From assembly GCF_000368685.1 (NCBI RefSeq), contig NZ_KB849625.1, positions 372,001-436,000 of the forward strand: DNA of 64,000 bases. The letters are read 5' to 3'. Shown here in pieces: positions 46,468 through 58,412 of this stretch. A program made the position numbers and the translations under genes. Numbering within the stretch: position 1 is the first letter of the stretch; each line of letters begins with the position of its first letter. The DNA is from Acinetobacter baylyi DSM 14961 = CIP 107474 (GTDB taxonomy: Bacteria > Pseudomonadota > Gammaproteobacteria > Pseudomonadales > Moraxellaceae). The notes under the pieces were generated by a model, which searched no databases, was not told the DNA's origin, and was given only the letters and a program-made list of their open reading frames with translations.

Positions 46468-47964
46468 TTACTGATGATTTGCTAACACAAAATGTAATGG
46501 AGAAAGAATTTCACCTTCAAGTGCAAGCTTGATAATCGGATCTGGATAGATACCAATAATCAAGACCAATGCAGCCGCAGCAAGTACCATGATACCGCCC
46601 ACTTTTTGTCCCCAATGCTTATCTGCATCGATACGTGGGACATCTGGTGGGGTCATATACATCACAATCATGACGCGCAAATAATAGTACAAACCAATAC
46701 CACTACCCACCACAATCATTGCAGCCAAGAACCAGTGTTGAGTGGTTACGGCAGCCATTACCACGAGGAATTTACCAATAAATCCAGCAGTTAATGGAAT
46801 ACCTGCAAGAGATAGCATCATCACCGTTAAGGTCGCGGTTAAAACTGGACGACGCCAAAATAGACCACGATAATCTGCAAGACTTTCTGCTTCATCCACG
46901 TTGTTGTAAGGACTCGACATCAGCGCTACAGCACCAAATGCACCAATTGTAGTGAGTACATAAGTGATCACATATACGGTTACGCTACCTAAACTTGCAT
47001 AAGTCATGCTCACTAAAGCAATGAGTAAGTAACCAAAATGGGCAATCGATGAGTAAGCAAGTACACGCTTTAAATTCACCTGACGAACAGCAAGCAAGTT
47101 ACCAATCACAATCGACAATACCGCAAGAATGGTAATAATTGTCACGATTGAATCGATCAGGATTGCCCCAGAAGTCAGCATAAAGCGTACAAACAAACCA
47201 ATCGTTGCAACTTTCGCTGCGGTCGCAAGGAATGTGACTAAAGGTGCCGGTGCGCCTGCATAAACATCTGGTGTCCACTTATGAAATGGTGCAAGTGACA
47301 GTTTGAAAGCAACTGCAAAAATGATCAGGCCAAGACCTAAAATGACCATTGGTTGCTGAATCGCTTCAAATAGTGCCTGTACAGAATCATAAAATGCTAA
47401 AGAACCTGTATATGCATAAATGTATGCCATACCCATCAATAGCATTGCAGACGCTGTAGCAGATAAAACCAGATATTTGATTCCAGCTTCTAAAGAACGA
47501 CTACGTTGATAGGTATAAGCCAGCAAACCATAGACAGGAATCGACATCAGCTCAAGGCTAATGAAGAACGATGCATAATGCGCGCTAGAAACCATCAACA
47601 TGGCACCTGATACCGAAACCAGTAGCAATAGATAGAGTTCTTCACGATTTTCTTGATATGAATCGATATAAGCATGCGACAAGGTACAACATGCCAATGA
47701 TGCAACCAAAATAAGAAGCTGGTAGAGCAATGTGAATGGATCAACCATAAACATACCCATAACATTTGATGGTACAAACTGACCACCAAACATTGTGAGA
47801 AGAATATAAGCCGCCGCAAGGTTTAAGCCGATGACCGAAGCTGTTGCAATCAGATTGTGGTTTCGTTTAATCGAAATCAGGATCATTACCACGACTGCGG
47901 TTAAAGCCACAATCATGACAGGTGCTAACGGCATAAGCTGAGAAAAAGACATTGTGAAGTTCAT
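46468..47964 (-). CDS. nuoN: NADH-quinone oxidoreductase subunit N
   Basis: NuoN is one of the three antiporter-like, proton-pumping subunits of complex I in the inner membrane. The 498-residue protein has about fourteen hydrophobic helices. The conserved HKWTPDVYAGAPAPLVTFLA segment near residue 227 and the Lys/Glu residues of the proton channel (SLEAGIKYLVLSA, VNLKRVLAYSSIAHFGYLL) are present. It is the last gene of the operon, three bases after nuoM and before a strong terminator. Confidence 0.96.
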   Translation of the reverse strand: MNFTMSFSQLMPLAPVMIVALTAVVVMILISIKRNHNLIATASVIGLNLAAAYILLTMFGGQFVPSNVMGMFMVDPFTLLYQLLILVASLACCTLSHAYIDSYQENREELYLLLLVSVSGAMLMVSSAHYASFFISLELMSIPVYGLLAYTYQRSRSLEAGIKYLVLSATASAMLLMGMAYIYAYTGSLAFYDSVQALFEAIQQPMVILGLGLIIFAVAFKLSLAPFHKWTPDVYAGAPAPLVTFLATAAKVATIGLFVRFMLTSGAILIDSIVTIITILAVLSIVIGNLLAVRQVNLKRVLAYSSIAHFGYLLIALVSMTYASLGSVTVYVITYVLTTIGAFGAVALMSSPYNNVDEAESLADYRGLFWRRPVLTATLTVMMLSLAGIPLTAGFIGKFLVVMAAVTTQHWFLAAMIVVGSGIGLYYYLRVMIVMYMTPPDVPRIDADKHWGQKVGGIMVLAAAALVLIIGIYPDPIIKLALEGEILSPLHFVLANHQ

Positions 47965-47967
47965 GGC

Positions 47968-49566
47968 TTATTGGATCTCCACATCGCTAAGCTGAGCTAC
48001 TGCTTGTTGAGTAACATCAACAATTTGACTGACAGGAGCATAACCATTGGTTAACCATTGCATTGATGAATGAGAAATATCGAGGAAAGTTTGAGGATAG
48101 ATTCCTAACCAAACCAGACCAATTAAACAGATCATCAAAATTCCTACTTCACGAGTAGAAAGATCTTTCAGTGGTTGTTTGTAATGCTGAGCCTGCTCTG
48201 GATTTGGTTCGCCAAATAATGCACGATGGATCAAGATCAAACCGTACAATCCTGCAAATACCAAACTTACAGCCGCAATAATTGTGAATGTTGGATACTT
48301 GTTGAAAGATCCCATCAAAATCAGGAATTCACCAATAAAGTTACCTAAACCAGGAATACCCACAAGTGCTGCAACAAAGAACATTAAGAAAAATGGCAAG
48401 TAGCGGAACTGACCACGAATACCGCCCATCAAACGTAGATCACGTGTATGCAAACGCTCGTAAATCTGACCGCACATAATAAATAGCGCAGCAGAAGACA
48501 AACCGTGTGCCAGCATCATGATCATCAGACCTTGATACGTCAAAATATTACCTGCATAAATTGCAAGTAGTACAAAGCCCATGTGTGAAATAGAGGTATA
48601 AGCAAGCAAACGTTTCATGTCTGTTTGCTGGTAAGCACACCAAGCACCGTAGAAAATACCAATCAAACCAAAAATGATTGCGATATCTGCAAATTGTGCA
48701 GACGCCGCTGGAAAGAATGGAATCACAAAACGAAGCAGACCATAGGCAGCCGTTTTGATCAAGATCCCTGCCAAGTCCACAGAACCTGCTGTTGGTGCTT
48801 GTGCATGTGCATCTGGTAACCAGCCGTGTAAAGGAAACACAGGAAGTTTTACGGCAAAACCAATAAAGAAGCACAGCATAAAGGCATAAGCAACACCTGC
48901 TGGCAAGTTGTTTGCAACTGCAAGCAAGTAGTTATAATCGAAGCCGATCATACCTGTCATCATGTAGCCATAAACTACAAGACCAAGAATACCGATCAAC
49001 ATGATCAAACCAGCAATCTGGGTATAAAGGAAAAATTTAGTCGCTGCATATACACGCGAACGGCCATTCGATCCTTTGTGTCCCCACAGTGCAATCAAGA
49101 AATAGATTGGAACCAGCATCATCTCCCAGAAGAAGAAGAAGAGGAACATATCAATTGCAAGGAATACACCAATCACCCCACCCAATGACCACAACAGGTT
49201 AAGGTGGAAAAAACCAACATTTTTTTGAATTTCGCCCCATGAACAGCCGACTGCCAATACACCAAGTAATGCAGTTAATCCAACCATCATAAGAGAAAGA
49301 CCATCTACAGCCAGATGGATATTAATTCCAAGTGTTTTAATCCAAGGAATATAAAATTCTGAAGACCACGTTGGAACTTTTGCCCCTAGCTCGTACTGAT
49401 AAGTACCATGCTGCCAAAGTGCCAAAGTTAAGCCCAAGGTAATTAGCATACCAATCAGGGCAATCCAGCGTGGAAGTTGCTGGTCAAGTTTATCAATGAT
49501 CCAGCAAAGAAAACCTGCAATGAAGGGAACGAGTATCAGCGCGGGTAAAATTAAATTGTTTTCCAT
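47968..49566 (-). CDS. nuoM: NADH-quinone oxidoreductase subunit M
   Basis: This 532-residue antiporter-like membrane subunit of complex I has about fourteen helices. Landmarks are FFFFWEMMLVPIYFLIALWG (conserved Glu in the channel, about 138-157), FPLHGWLPDAHAQAPTAGSV (about 242-261) and MKRLLAYTSISHMGFVLLAI. NuoM works between NuoL and NuoN in proton translocation. It starts one base after the nuoL stop, typical of a tightly coupled operon. Confidence 0.97.
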   Translation of the reverse strand: MENNLILPALILVPFIAGFLCWIIDKLDQQLPRWIALIGMLITLGLTLALWQHGTYQYELGAKVPTWSSEFYIPWIKTLGINIHLAVDGLSLMMVGLTALLGVLAVGCSWGEIQKNVGFFHLNLLWSLGGVIGVFLAIDMFLFFFFWEMMLVPIYFLIALWGHKGSNGRSRVYAATKFFLYTQIAGLIMLIGILGLVVYGYMMTGMIGFDYNYLLAVANNLPAGVAYAFMLCFFIGFAVKLPVFPLHGWLPDAHAQAPTAGSVDLAGILIKTAAYGLLRFVIPFFPAASAQFADIAIIFGLIGIFYGAWCAYQQTDMKRLLAYTSISHMGFVLLAIYAGNILTYQGLMIMMLAHGLSSAALFIMCGQIYERLHTRDLRLMGGIRGQFRYLPFFLMFFVAALVGIPGLGNFIGEFLILMGSFNKYPTFTIIAAVSLVFAGLYGLILIHRALFGEPNPEQAQHYKQPLKDLSTREVGILMICLIGLVWLGIYPQTFLDISHSSMQWLTNGYAPVSQIVDVTQQAVAQLSDVEIQ

Positions 49567-49567
49567 T

Positions 49568-51463
49568 TTATTTCCCCACTACCTGAATAATGATCAGGAT
49601 CATCAATAACACCACTACACCGAGTGACATACTTGACGCGTATTCACGCAATGAACCTGTTTGACGGGCACTGGTAAAGCTATTACCACCTTTAACCAAA
49701 GCTGGAAGCACTAACCACAAACCATCAATCGGATCACGACCTAAAATTTTCGCGATGAGCAAATAGGGTTTAACAAACACGATGTCATAGAGTGCATCGA
49801 AACCAAAAGCCGTACGACAAATGTGTGCCAGACCAGAACCGAGTCCTGTTGCAGCAAAAGATTTAACCGCATTATATGCAAATACAAACAATGCAATTCC
49901 AATAACCAATCCAACAATCGCAACACCACTTGCCAGATGTTCAGCATGAGACACTGCTGCTTCTAATTGCTCAGGAATAGTGAATGCTGGAATGTTTGCC
50001 CCTGACAGTAGCTTTAAGACGGGTGCTTGAAGGAAATAACCCACACCTGTCGATAGAAATGCCAGAATTGCGAGTGGTCCCCAGTAAGTCACGCCATGAA
50101 TGGCATGTGCTTCGGTTTTTTCTTCGCCAAAGAAGACTACCCAGATTAAACGGAAGGTATAAATCGAGGTGAGGAATGCACCAGCAACACCGACCCAGTA
50201 CAAGGTATTGTAAAGCGGAAGGTTCGCAAGCGTAGACTGCGCGTATACAGCACCCAAAATTGCATCTTTTGAGAAGAAGCCAATCGTTACGATCGGAAGC
50301 GCAGCCAATGCACCACCACCAATCACAAAACACCAGAATACAAATGGGATCTTTTTACGCAGACCACCCATTTTGAAAATGTTCTGTTCGTGATGACATG
50401 CCAGAATCACTGCACCAGATGATAAGAACAGTAATGCTTTGAAGAATGCATGTGCCAACATATGGAACAGACCAGCCTGATAAGCTTCTGCACCCACAGC
50501 CATAAACATATAGCCGAGCTGACTCATAGTCGAGTAAGCCAAGATACGTTTGATATCGGTTTGAACCAGTGCCGCAAAACCTGCAACAAGGAGTGTCACT
50601 GCACCCGTGATTGAAATAAACTGCATCACAGCAGGCGCCATTTCGATCACTGTATGCATACGACTGGTTAAGTAAACACCCGCAGTAACCATCGTTGCCG
50701 CGTGAATCAATGCCGAAACTGGTGTTGGGCCTGCCATTGCATCAGCAAGCCATGTTTGTAATGGAATTTGTGCCGATTTACCTGCTGCACCCAAGAACAA
50801 CATTAATGCGGTCCAGATCGAAAGTGATGAACTTTGAGTCATCACTGACGCTGCATTTTCCACAATGTACTGCGTGTTGAGCGTACCAAACTGTTGGTAA
50901 AGCAAGAAGAGTGCAATCAGCAAGAATACATCACCCACACGGGTCACTGTAAATGCTTTGATGGCAGCCCAGCCATTGGCAGGATTTGAGTAGTAAAAGC
51001 CAATCAATAGGTATGAACACAGACCTACACCTTCCCAACCCAAGAACAATAACGCAAGGTTATCACCCAATACCAACACCAGCATGCTGGCTACAAACAG
51101 GTTAAAGTAGGAGAAGAAACGTGCATAGCCCTCTTCACCACGCATATACCATGATGCAAAGATGTGGATCAGAAAACCAACGCCAGTAATCATGCCCATC
51201 ATGAGCAATGATAAACCATCTAAATGCAAGGTAATGCCAGGTGCAAAGCCGCCGACATTAAACCATGTCCATAAATGCTGAACAAAAACAGGTTGACCAC
51301 TGCTGGTAAATGCCAATCCCGCAAGAAGCGCAAATAATGCGGATAAACCAACTGAACCGACACCCACAATCGCGGCTACATTTTCAGAAAGTTTATCGCG
51401 CCCTGCCGCCAATAAAATAAAACCGATCAGCGGAAAAAGAATCGTTAAATATAAAGTACTCAT
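49568..51463 (-). CDS. nuoL: NADH-quinone oxidoreductase subunit L
   Basis: This 631-residue distal antiporter-like subunit has about sixteen helices, including the long lateral helix at the C-terminus. Conserved segments are [19 protein letters not shown] (channel Glu, about 142-160), [27 protein letters not shown] (about 234-260) and [15 protein letters not shown]. It pumps protons at the far end of the membrane arm. It overlaps nuoK by four bases (ATGA), suggesting translational coupling. Confidence 0.97.
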   Translation of the reverse strand: MSTLYLTILFPLIGFILLAAGRDKLSENVAAIVGVGSVGLSALFALLAGLAFTSSGQPVFVQHLWTWFNVGGFAPGITLHLDGLSLLMMGMITGVGFLIHIFASWYMRGEEGYARFFSYFNLFVASMLVLVLGDNLALLFLGWEGVGLCSYLLIGFYYSNPANGWAAIKAFTVTRVGDVFLLIALFLLYQQFGTLNTQYIVENAASVMTQSSSLSIWTALMLFLGAAGKSAQIPLQTWLADAMAGPTPVSALIHAATMVTAGVYLTSRMHTVIEMAPAVMQFISITGAVTLLVAGFAALVQTDIKRILAYSTMSQLGYMFMAVGAEAYQAGLFHMLAHAFFKALLFLSSGAVILACHHEQNIFKMGGLRKKIPFVFWCFVIGGGALAALPIVTIGFFSKDAILGAVYAQSTLANLPLYNTLYWVGVAGAFLTSIYTFRLIWVVFFGEEKTEAHAIHGVTYWGPLAILAFLSTGVGYFLQAPVLKLLSGANIPAFTIPEQLEAAVSHAEHLASGVAIVGLVIGIALFVFAYNAVKSFAATGLGSGLAHICRTAFGFDALYDIVFVKPYLLIAKILGRDPIDGLWLVLPALVKGGNSFTSARQTGSLREYASSMSLGVVVLLMILIIIQVVGK

Positions 51464-51768
51464 CCACGCATCTCACTCGCAGCATCCACATCCAGATGGT
51501 GGAAGCGATGGTAAAACTGAAGGACGATCGCAAGACCGATACATGCCTCTGCCGCAGCAAGGGTCAAAATCAGAATAAACATGATCTGACCATCAGGTTG
51601 TGCCCAGACACTCCCCGCCAAAACGAATGCCAGTGCAGCAGCATTCATCATGATCTCAAGGCTCATCAACATAAACAATAAGTTGCGTCGCACCATTACA
51701 CCGTAAAATCCCAGTGCAAAAAGAATGGTAGCAACAATCAAACCATGCTCTAAAGGAATATTACCCAT
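51460..51768 (-). CDS. nuoK: NADH-quinone oxidoreductase subunit K
   Basis: This small 102-residue membrane subunit has three helices. Two conserved membrane Glu residues are visible, in [13 protein letters not shown] (about 37) and [13 protein letters not shown] (about 73), which form part of the proton path next to NuoJ. The length is standard. It overlaps nuoL by four bases and abuts nuoJ by one. Confidence 0.96.
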   Translation of the reverse strand: MGNIPLEHGLIVATILFALGFYGVMVRRNLLFMLMSLEIMMNAAALAFVLAGSVWAQPDGQIMFILILTLAAAEACIGLAIVLQFYHRFHHLDVDAASEMRG

Positions 51769-52289
51769 TATTCTTGTCCCTCTGTTGCACTTGGTTCACG
51801 CTTACCTAAGTGGAATGCTGCAACAAGAGCTGCAAGCAATAACATTGCGGCAATTTCAACCAGTAATAGATAGTGGGTAAACAGTGCTTGACCAACAGCT
51901 TTTGGACCGATCACTTCACGTCCTAAAACATGTCCTGCTGTTGTATATTCACCGCTTAGCATCCAGACCAATGTCAGGCCAAGCAGAAAACTCATCAAAG
52001 CAGGAACAGCCCATGTTTCAGAGGTCAGCCATTTACGCTCCTGCTCTACAGTGTGGCGGCCCAAATTGAGCATCATCACCACAAATACAAACAAGACCAT
52101 AATTGCACCAGCGTAAACAATGATCTCAAGTGCACCAGCAAATGGCGCACCCACAATCATGAAAATACCTGCAACAGCAAGCAGTGAAACAATCAAGCTT
52201 AATAAAGCATGTACTGGATTCGTGTTAGTCACAACACGAATCGTCGAGATAATGGCCACAAGAGCCATCAAATAAAATGGCCACATCAT
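51768..52289 (-). CDS. nuoJ: NADH-quinone oxidoreductase subunit J
   Basis: This 173-residue membrane subunit has five helices. The third contains the conserved [22 protein letters not shown] element (about 55-76), a pi-bulge helix that links quinone reduction to proton movement. A polar C-terminus follows the last helix. It overlaps nuoI by four bases and nuoK by one. Confidence 0.96.
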   Translation of the reverse strand: MMWPFYLMALVAIISTIRVVTNTNPVHALLSLIVSLLAVAGIFMIVGAPFAGALEIIVYAGAIMVLFVFVVMMLNLGRHTVEQERKWLTSETWAVPALMSFLLGLTLVWMLSGEYTTAGHVLGREVIGPKAVGQALFTHYLLLVEIAAMLLLAALVAAFHLGKREPSATEGQE

Positions 52290-52828
52290 GGTAATAAACT
52301 CCGTACATCAATTGGTGCACTTTCTTTTTGTGCCTGACCTTTTTCTTTACCATCGATTGCCATACCAGCAACACGATAAAAGTTGTAATCAGGATATTTA
52401 CCAGGACCAGAAATCAGTAAGTTTTCTTTTTCATAAACCAAATCCTGACGCACGTATTCGCCCAACTCAAAATCCGGCGTCATCTGGATGGCAGTGGTCG
52501 GACATGCTTCTTCACACATACCACAGAAGATACAACGTGAAAAATTGATACGGAAAAATTCAGGATACCAGCGACCGTCTTCTTTCTCTGCTTTTTGCAG
52601 TGAAATACAACCCACTGGACATGCCACCGCACAGAGGTTACACGCGACACAGCGCTCTTCCCCGTCCGGATCACGTGTCAAAACAATACGACCACGATAG
52701 CGAGGTGGTACAATTTCCTCTGCTGGTACTTCTGGATACAGAATTGTGTCACGTTTACGTGTAATGTGAGTGAAAACCATCCACAATGTACGAACGATTG
52801 ACCCAACTCCAGCTAGAACTTTATACAT
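52286..52828 (-). CDS. nuoI: NADH-quinone oxidoreductase subunit I
   Basis: This 180-residue ferredoxin-like subunit of the peripheral arm has two CxxCxxCxxxCP motifs: [15 protein letters not shown] (about 60-74) and [12 protein letters not shown] (about 99-110). They bind clusters N6a and N6b, which pass electrons from NuoG to NuoB. An N-terminal amphipathic helix leans on the membrane arm. All eight ligands are present. It starts 18 bases after the nuoH stop and overlaps nuoJ by four bases. Confidence 0.97.
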   Translation of the reverse strand: MYKVLAGVGSIVRTLWMVFTHITRKRDTILYPEVPAEEIVPPRYRGRIVLTRDPDGEERCVACNLCAVACPVGCISLQKAEKEDGRWYPEFFRINFSRCIFCGMCEEACPTTAIQMTPDFELGEYVRQDLVYEKENLLISGPGKYPDYNFYRVAGMAIDGKEKGQAQKESAPIDVRSLLP

Positions 52829-52846
52829 TTTGTACTCCCTGCTGTC

Positions 52847-53863
52847 TTAGGCCTGATTCATCAGAATCACAGCACCAGTCACCATCAGGTTGACCAACGC
52901 CAGCGGCAAACAAACTTTCCAACCAAAATTCATCACTTGGTCATAACGTGGACGCATTAACGCACCACGTGCCAAAACAAACATCATGACAAAGAATGCT
53001 GTTTTTACAATGAACCAAAATACGGGTGGAATAAACGGTATCTCAAGGTTAAACGGTGCAAGCCAACCACCAAAGAACAACGTCACGATCAGTGCAGAAA
53101 TCAGTACGATGTTGACATATTCAGCGACGAAGAACATGCCCCATTTCATACCGCCATACTCGACGTGATAACCCTCTGCCAGCTCTTGCTCGGCTTCTGG
53201 TTGGTCAAATGGATGACGGTGAGTCACCGCAACACCAGCAACCACAAAGATCATGAAACCAAGGAACTGCGGTACGATAAACCACATGTCGCGTTGCGCT
53301 TCTACAATTTCACGTAGATTAAATGAACCCGCAATTGCAACAACGCCCATTAGGGAAATCCCTAAAAAGACCTCATAAGAAATGGTCTGAGCAGCCGAAC
53401 GTAAACCACCAAGTAATGAATATTTGTTGTTTGAAGCCCAACCACCAAATAAAACCGCATACACTGCAATACCAGCCATTGCCATAAAGAACAACAGACC
53501 AATACTCATATCCGCCACACCCAGTGTTGGGCTGACTGGAATCACGATAAATGACAGTACCGCAGTTGCCATTGCCACTGCTGGTGCCATACGAAACGTG
53601 AGTTTATCTGCAAATTTTGGTGTCCAGTCTTCTTTGAACATGATCTTGAGCATGTCTGCCACAATCTGAAACATACCGCCAGGACCTACACGGTTCGGAC
53701 CATAACGGTCTTGCCACCATGCAAGTAGACGACGTTCAATAAATGACATTAATGCAGCAACCAGAACAACGACCAGTAAAATCACAATCGCCTGAATGAC
53801 TGAATATGCAATTGGCCAGTTCTCTGCCCAGAGCGGTGTTTGACGCATAATTTCTTGATTCAT
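52847..53863 (-). CDS. nuoH: NADH-quinone oxidoreductase subunit H
   Basis: This 338-residue membrane subunit has about eight helices and forms the quinone chamber and the first part of the proton path. Conserved elements are [22 protein letters not shown] (about 44-65, at the quinone site), [20 protein letters not shown] (about 219-238, acidic funnel) and [14 protein letters not shown] near the C-terminus. The gene begins three bases after nuoG. Confidence 0.97.
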   Translation of the reverse strand: MNQEIMRQTPLWAENWPIAYSVIQAIVILLVVVLVAALMSFIERRLLAWWQDRYGPNRVGPGGMFQIVADMLKIMFKEDWTPKFADKLTFRMAPAVAMATAVLSFIVIPVSPTLGVADMSIGLLFFMAMAGIAVYAVLFGGWASNNKYSLLGGLRSAAQTISYEVFLGISLMGVVAIAGSFNLREIVEAQRDMWFIVPQFLGFMIFVVAGVAVTHRHPFDQPEAEQELAEGYHVEYGGMKWGMFFVAEYVNIVLISALIVTLFFGGWLAPFNLEIPFIPPVFWFIVKTAFFVMMFVLARGALMRPRYDQVMNFGWKVCLPLALVNLMVTGAVILMNQA

Positions 53864-53866
53864 GAA

Positions 53867-56551
53867 TTATACTCCTACCGCAACAGACACAGGTTCGGCC
53901 ATTGAGATTGTTGGTGCCAACCCAATTGGATAACCAATATAACCCGCTGGTAAATATTCAATCACCTGAACAGGTAAACGAACCGTTGTATCACCTGCTT
54001 GAACTTGAATACTTTCACCATCTTTCAAATTCAGACGCTCTGCATCCTGCTCCCCCACAGCAAAGGCTGCTTCTGGAATACGGGACTGCATCGCTGGTGT
54101 CTTAATGGTAAATTCACCAGAACCAAAAATGTGATGCATTGGAACCAGACGGAAGCTTTCTGGATTAACCAGTACTGCCGACGGTGCGACATAGCTACGT
54201 GCTGGACGTTTTGGTAAACGATCAAACAGACGGATGCCTGAATCACCACCTTTCAAATGACCACCGACTTCATCTTGATATTTATTCCAAGATTGTGGAG
54301 AGTTCCAACCTGGTGCCCAAGCAAATGGAACCAATGCTGATGCTTTTTGCGGCCCGACATAACCTTCCATCGAGAATGTTAATGCAGAGTCAACATCTAC
54401 AGGCTGTTTTGGTTCATGTACAGATAATGGTGCGCGAAGTGCTGTACGACCAGAATAACGACGTGGTTCACGTGCAATTTTCAGACCATGAACACGATAA
54501 CCCGCATCAGGTGCAACATCCTGAATTGCTTCTAGCACAGGCACATTTTTCACAACAGATTCAATCACGTCATCAAGTAAAGTCCAGTCAATTGACTTAC
54601 CTTTCAGACTTGTTTCAATCGCATGTAACCAGCGCCATGATTCTTTGATCGCATATTCAGGCTTGTAATAACTTGGATCATAGACCTGATAGAAGCGTTG
54701 AGCACGGCCTTCCTGACTCACAACAGTACCGTCACCTTCAGCGAAGCTTGCTGCTGAAAGCACAATATCTGCCTGTTCCAAGGTCGCAGTCTGGCTATGA
54801 TCAAGCACAATCACCGTTTCAGCTTTTTCAAGTGCAGCCTTAACACGTGCTTCAGGCAAGCGGCGGAACAGATCGTTTTCAACAATCACCATGACATCAT
54901 AGTCATGCGCAAATGCTTGCTCTAAACTCAAGCCACCAAACAGTGCCAAGCCCATCGAGTTAACTTCTGGGACAGTCAGTGTCAGACCAGCGCGTTCACC
55001 CAAGTTCTGAGTGACCTGTGCTGCTGCTTCCATAATGGCAGGATCTTGTAGACTCGTACCCGAAATAACCAATGGTTTTTTCGCAGCTTTTAATGTGTCA
55101 GCAATTGTTTGAGCAAATGCTTTTGCATCATCTTCCAGACCCGTAATGGTCTCACCCTTCACTGCCGCAGCAATCGCAAATCCTAATCGCGCAATATCAT
55201 TAGGCGATGCAACCACTTCGCCTGCAGCTACATCAGCTAAGCGGGTTTGTGTTGCAGCCAAGATATAGATCGGAGATTTTGCATCCTGACCGATACGCTG
55301 TACAGGTTCTGCTAGCCACTCTTGGGTACGACGATCTGCTGCCATTTGCTTGGCTTTGTTTTTAGCAGCCTGACGTACAGACAACGCCATACGTGGCGCA
55401 GTTTGAGTCAGATCTTCACCTAAAATCAAAACTGCATCGTAGCTTTCGATTTCACGCATGTTCGGGTTGTAAATTCCCTGTGTCTGCATGATCGATGCTG
55501 CAAGCTCAACCAGACGCTGTTCCTTCTGGGAAATACCAGTCGAATAGTTTTCCTGACCCACCAGCTCACGCAATGCATAATTTGATTCGAGGCTCGCTCG
55601 TGGTGAACCAATCCCCAGAACTTTCTTGCCTTGAATCTTGGCAATGACCTGATCCAGTGCCTGATCCACAGAAACTGTGGTCACTGCTTCACCGACACGG
55701 AACTGTGGCTGGCGTGGGCGATCTGCGCGATTGACATATCCCCCACCAAAGCGGCCTTTATCACACAAGAAGTACTGGTTGACTTCACCATTAAAGCGGT
55801 TTTCGATACGACGAAGCTCGCCATAACGCTCACCTGGAGAGATATTACAACCTGAAGAACAGCCTTGGCATACGCTTGGCGCATACTGCATGTCCCATTT
55901 ACGGTTATAACGTTCAGAGTGAGTTTTATCGGTAAATACACCTGTTGGACACACTTCAGTCAAGTTACCCGAAAATTCAGACTCTAAAGTTCCTGATTCT
56001 GGACGACCAAAGTAAACACGTGATGCATTGGCATAGACACCAAAGTCAGTACCACCAGCGTAGTCATTGTAATAACGCACACAACGGTAGCATGCGATAC
56101 AACGGTTCATTTCATGTGCAATAAACGAACCCAGCTCCTGATTGTAGTGGGTACGTTTAGTGAAACGATAGCGACGACGGTCATGACCTGTCATGACTGT
56201 CATGTCCTGTAAATGACAGTGACCGCCTTCTTCACACACTGGACAATCGTGTGGGTGGTTGGTCATTAAGAACTCAACCACCGACTCACGAAAATCAACC
56301 GCTTCTTTATCTTCAATTGAAATATAAGTATTGTCAGTTGCAGGCGTCATACATGACATGACCAGACGGCCACGCGTATCCTCAGGATTTGCATACTGAG
56401 TTACTGCACATTGACGACATGAACCCACAGAACCTAATGATGGATGCCAACAAAAATATGGAATATCAAGACCAAGTGATAAACAGGCCTGCAACAGGTT
56501 TTCTGATCCATCGACTTCGTAAGATTTTCCATCGACATGAATTGTAGCCAT
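53867..56551 (-). CDS. nuoG: NADH-quinone oxidoreductase subunit G
   Basis: This 894-residue iron-sulfur subunit of the peripheral arm has an N-terminal [2Fe-2S] ferredoxin domain (C34 and C45/C48-type ligands in [18 protein letters not shown]). The [16 protein letters not shown] motif (about 99-114) and [10 protein letters not shown] (about 151-160) follow. A molybdopterin-oxidoreductase-like domain includes [20 protein letters not shown], the four-cysteine site found in E. coli-type NuoG. The longer C-terminal region is the usual degenerate domain. It starts eleven bases after nuoF. Confidence 0.97.
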   Translation of the reverse strand: MATIHVDGKSYEVDGSENLLQACLSLGLDIPYFCWHPSLGSVGSCRQCAVTQYANPEDTRGRLVMSCMTPATDNTYISIEDKEAVDFRESVVEFLMTNHPHDCPVCEEGGHCHLQDMTVMTGHDRRRYRFTKRTHYNQELGSFIAHEMNRCIACYRCVRYYNDYAGGTDFGVYANASRVYFGRPESGTLESEFSGNLTEVCPTGVFTDKTHSERYNRKWDMQYAPSVCQGCSSGCNISPGERYGELRRIENRFNGEVNQYFLCDKGRFGGGYVNRADRPRQPQFRVGEAVTTVSVDQALDQVIAKIQGKKVLGIGSPRASLESNYALRELVGQENYSTGISQKEQRLVELAASIMQTQGIYNPNMREIESYDAVLILGEDLTQTAPRMALSVRQAAKNKAKQMAADRRTQEWLAEPVQRIGQDAKSPIYILAATQTRLADVAAGEVVASPNDIARLGFAIAAAVKGETITGLEDDAKAFAQTIADTLKAAKKPLVISGTSLQDPAIMEAAAQVTQNLGERAGLTLTVPEVNSMGLALFGGLSLEQAFAHDYDVMVIVENDLFRRLPEARVKAALEKAETVIVLDHSQTATLEQADIVLSAASFAEGDGTVVSQEGRAQRFYQVYDPSYYKPEYAIKESWRWLHAIETSLKGKSIDWTLLDDVIESVVKNVPVLEAIQDVAPDAGYRVHGLKIAREPRRYSGRTALRAPLSVHEPKQPVDVDSALTFSMEGYVGPQKASALVPFAWAPGWNSPQSWNKYQDEVGGHLKGGDSGIRLFDRLPKRPARSYVAPSAVLVNPESFRLVPMHHIFGSGEFTIKTPAMQSRIPEAAFAVGEQDAERLNLKDGESIQVQAGDTTVRLPVQVIEYLPAGYIGYPIGLAPTISMAEPVSVAVGV

Positions 56552-56562
56552 AGTCGAATTCC

Positions 56563-57894
56563 TTAAGCTTGTGCTACGTGGCTAGTTTGAACGACTGGGC
56601 TTTTTGCCACTTTCGCTTCAAACTCGCTACGGAAATATTTGAGTGCGCCCATCAGTGGCTCCATCGCACCTGGTGCGTGAGCACAGAAAGTCTTACCAAT
56701 CCATAACTTTCGAGTCAGTTCCTGAAGATGCTGAATATCTTCCATCTTCCCTTCACCATTCTCGAGCGCTTTTAATGCTTTCACAGCCCAAGGCAAACCA
56801 TCACGACAGGGTGTACACCAACCACATGATTCACGTGCAAAGAATTCTTCCAGATTACGTGTTGCTGAAACCATACATTGGGTTTCATCCACCACCATCA
56901 GCAAGCATGTTCCCAAACGAGAACCCGCCTTCATAATGCTTTCTGAATCCATAGGCAGATCAATGTGCTCAGCAGCCAAAAAGTCTGTTGATGCACCACC
57001 TGGTAACCATGCTTTCAGCTTTAATCCATCACGCATACCACCTGCATGCTCTTCAATCACTTCGCGCGCAGTTGTACCAAATGGAAGCTCCCATAAACCT
57101 GGGAATTTAACTTTACCCGATGCACCATAAATCTTGGTACCTGGGTCTTTTGACTTGCCAGCAGACAATCCGATATACCACTCAGGACCACGTAACATGA
57201 TCGCTGGTAAGTTATTATAGGTTTCTACGTTATTGACGATGGTTGGACGACCCCAAGCACCTGCAACCTGTGGAAATGGTGGTTTGGTACGTGGGTTGGC
57301 ACGACGGCCTTCCAGTGAGTTAATCAATGCAGTTTCTTCACCACAAATATAACGCCCCGCACCCGTATGGACGTAAAGCTCGAAATTCCAGCCTGTTCCA
57401 AGAATATTATCGCCAAGATAACCTTTGGCACGAGCCTGTTCCAGTGCTTCATTTAAGTACTGGGCAGCTTCAATATATTCACCACGGATAAAGATGTAAC
57501 CCTGAGTCGCTTCAAGTGTATATGCTGCAATCAACATACCTTCAATCAGCTGGTGAGGTAACTTTTCCATCAATAGACGGTCTTTAAAAGTCCCTGGTTC
57601 CATTTCATCGGCATTACAAATCAGGTAGCGAGGACCACCATCATTTGGCGCCATCAATGACCATTTGATCCCGGCAGGGAAACCAGCACCACCACGGCCT
57701 TTGACTGTTGCGGCTTTTACGACATCAAGGACTTCAGCAGGTGTCATGCCAATGGCTTTTTTAAAACCTGCATAACCGTCTAGTGCTTCGTAATCATCAG
57801 CACTACGTACATGCTCCTGCTTACTCAAACGCCAAGTCAGCGGATGAGTTTCAGGGTTTCCGTCGCCATAAATCGGTTTTGGTTCAGTATTCAT
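56563..57894 (-). CDS. nuoF: NADH-quinone oxidoreductase subunit F
   Basis: This 443-residue flavoprotein holds FMN and the N3 cluster and oxidises NADH. The nucleotide-binding [15 protein letters not shown] (about 67-81), [15 protein letters not shown] (about 91-107), [19 protein letters not shown] and the [4Fe-4S] motif [12 protein letters not shown] (about 353-364) are present, plus a later Cys in [10 protein letters not shown]. It overlaps nuoE by four bases. Confidence 0.97.
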   Translation of the reverse strand: MNTEPKPIYGDGNPETHPLTWRLSKQEHVRSADDYEALDGYAGFKKAIGMTPAEVLDVVKAATVKGRGGAGFPAGIKWSLMAPNDGGPRYLICNADEMEPGTFKDRLLMEKLPHQLIEGMLIAAYTLEATQGYIFIRGEYIEAAQYLNEALEQARAKGYLGDNILGTGWNFELYVHTGAGRYICGEETALINSLEGRRANPRTKPPFPQVAGAWGRPTIVNNVETYNNLPAIMLRGPEWYIGLSAGKSKDPGTKIYGASGKVKFPGLWELPFGTTAREVIEEHAGGMRDGLKLKAWLPGGASTDFLAAEHIDLPMDSESIMKAGSRLGTCLLMVVDETQCMVSATRNLEEFFARESCGWCTPCRDGLPWAVKALKALENGEGKMEDIQHLQELTRKLWIGKTFCAHAPGAMEPLMGALKYFRSEFEAKVAKSPVVQTSHVAQA

Positions 57895-58403
57895 ACATAC
57901 TTCTCCAATAACTGTTTGACCGAAGATACATCAACTAAGCCATGTGTATCTTCATCAATCATTAAGGTTGGTCCTTTATCGCAATTTCCTAAACAGCAAA
58001 TTGGCAATAATGTGAAGCGACCATCTGCTGTCGTTTGCCCATACTGGATTCCAAGCTCACGCTGGAATGCCTCTGCTAACGTTTCAGCACCCATGAGAAA
58101 ACACGCGATCGAATCGCAGAGTAAAATCACATGACGGCCTACAGGCTGGCGGTAAATACGGTTATAGAATGTTGCTACACCTTCCAAATCAGCCACACTA
58201 ATACTGAGCATTTGTGCAATCGCATTCATTTGCGCATCATCGACCCAGCCATTACGACGCTGAACACATTTCAACGCATCTAAAGATGCAGCGCGTGGAT
58301 AAGGATAGTGATGAATGTGATGTTCAATTTCATGAATTTCATCAGCAGTCAAAATTCCTTCAACATTCACACGAGGTTTTTTATCAGTCAAAATCATCAT
58401 CAT
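57891..58403 (-). CDS. nuoE: NADH-quinone oxidoreductase subunit E
   Basis: This 170-residue thioredoxin-like subunit carries the [2Fe-2S] cluster N1a. Its four ligands are visible as [10 protein letters not shown] (about 94-103) and [14 protein letters not shown] (about 133-146). It partners NuoF and NuoG in the NADH-dehydrogenase module. The first of three consecutive ATG codons has AGGGG six bases upstream, so I keep 58403. It overlaps nuoF by four bases. Confidence 0.96.
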   Translation of the reverse strand: MMMILTDKKPRVNVEGILTADEIHEIEHHIHHYPYPRAASLDALKCVQRRNGWVDDAQMNAIAQMLSISVADLEGVATFYNRIYRQPVGRHVILLCDSIACFLMGAETLAEAFQRELGIQYGQTTADGRFTLLPICCLGNCDKGPTLMIDEDTHGLVDVSSVKQLLEKYV

Positions 58404-58412
58404 CGTTTACCC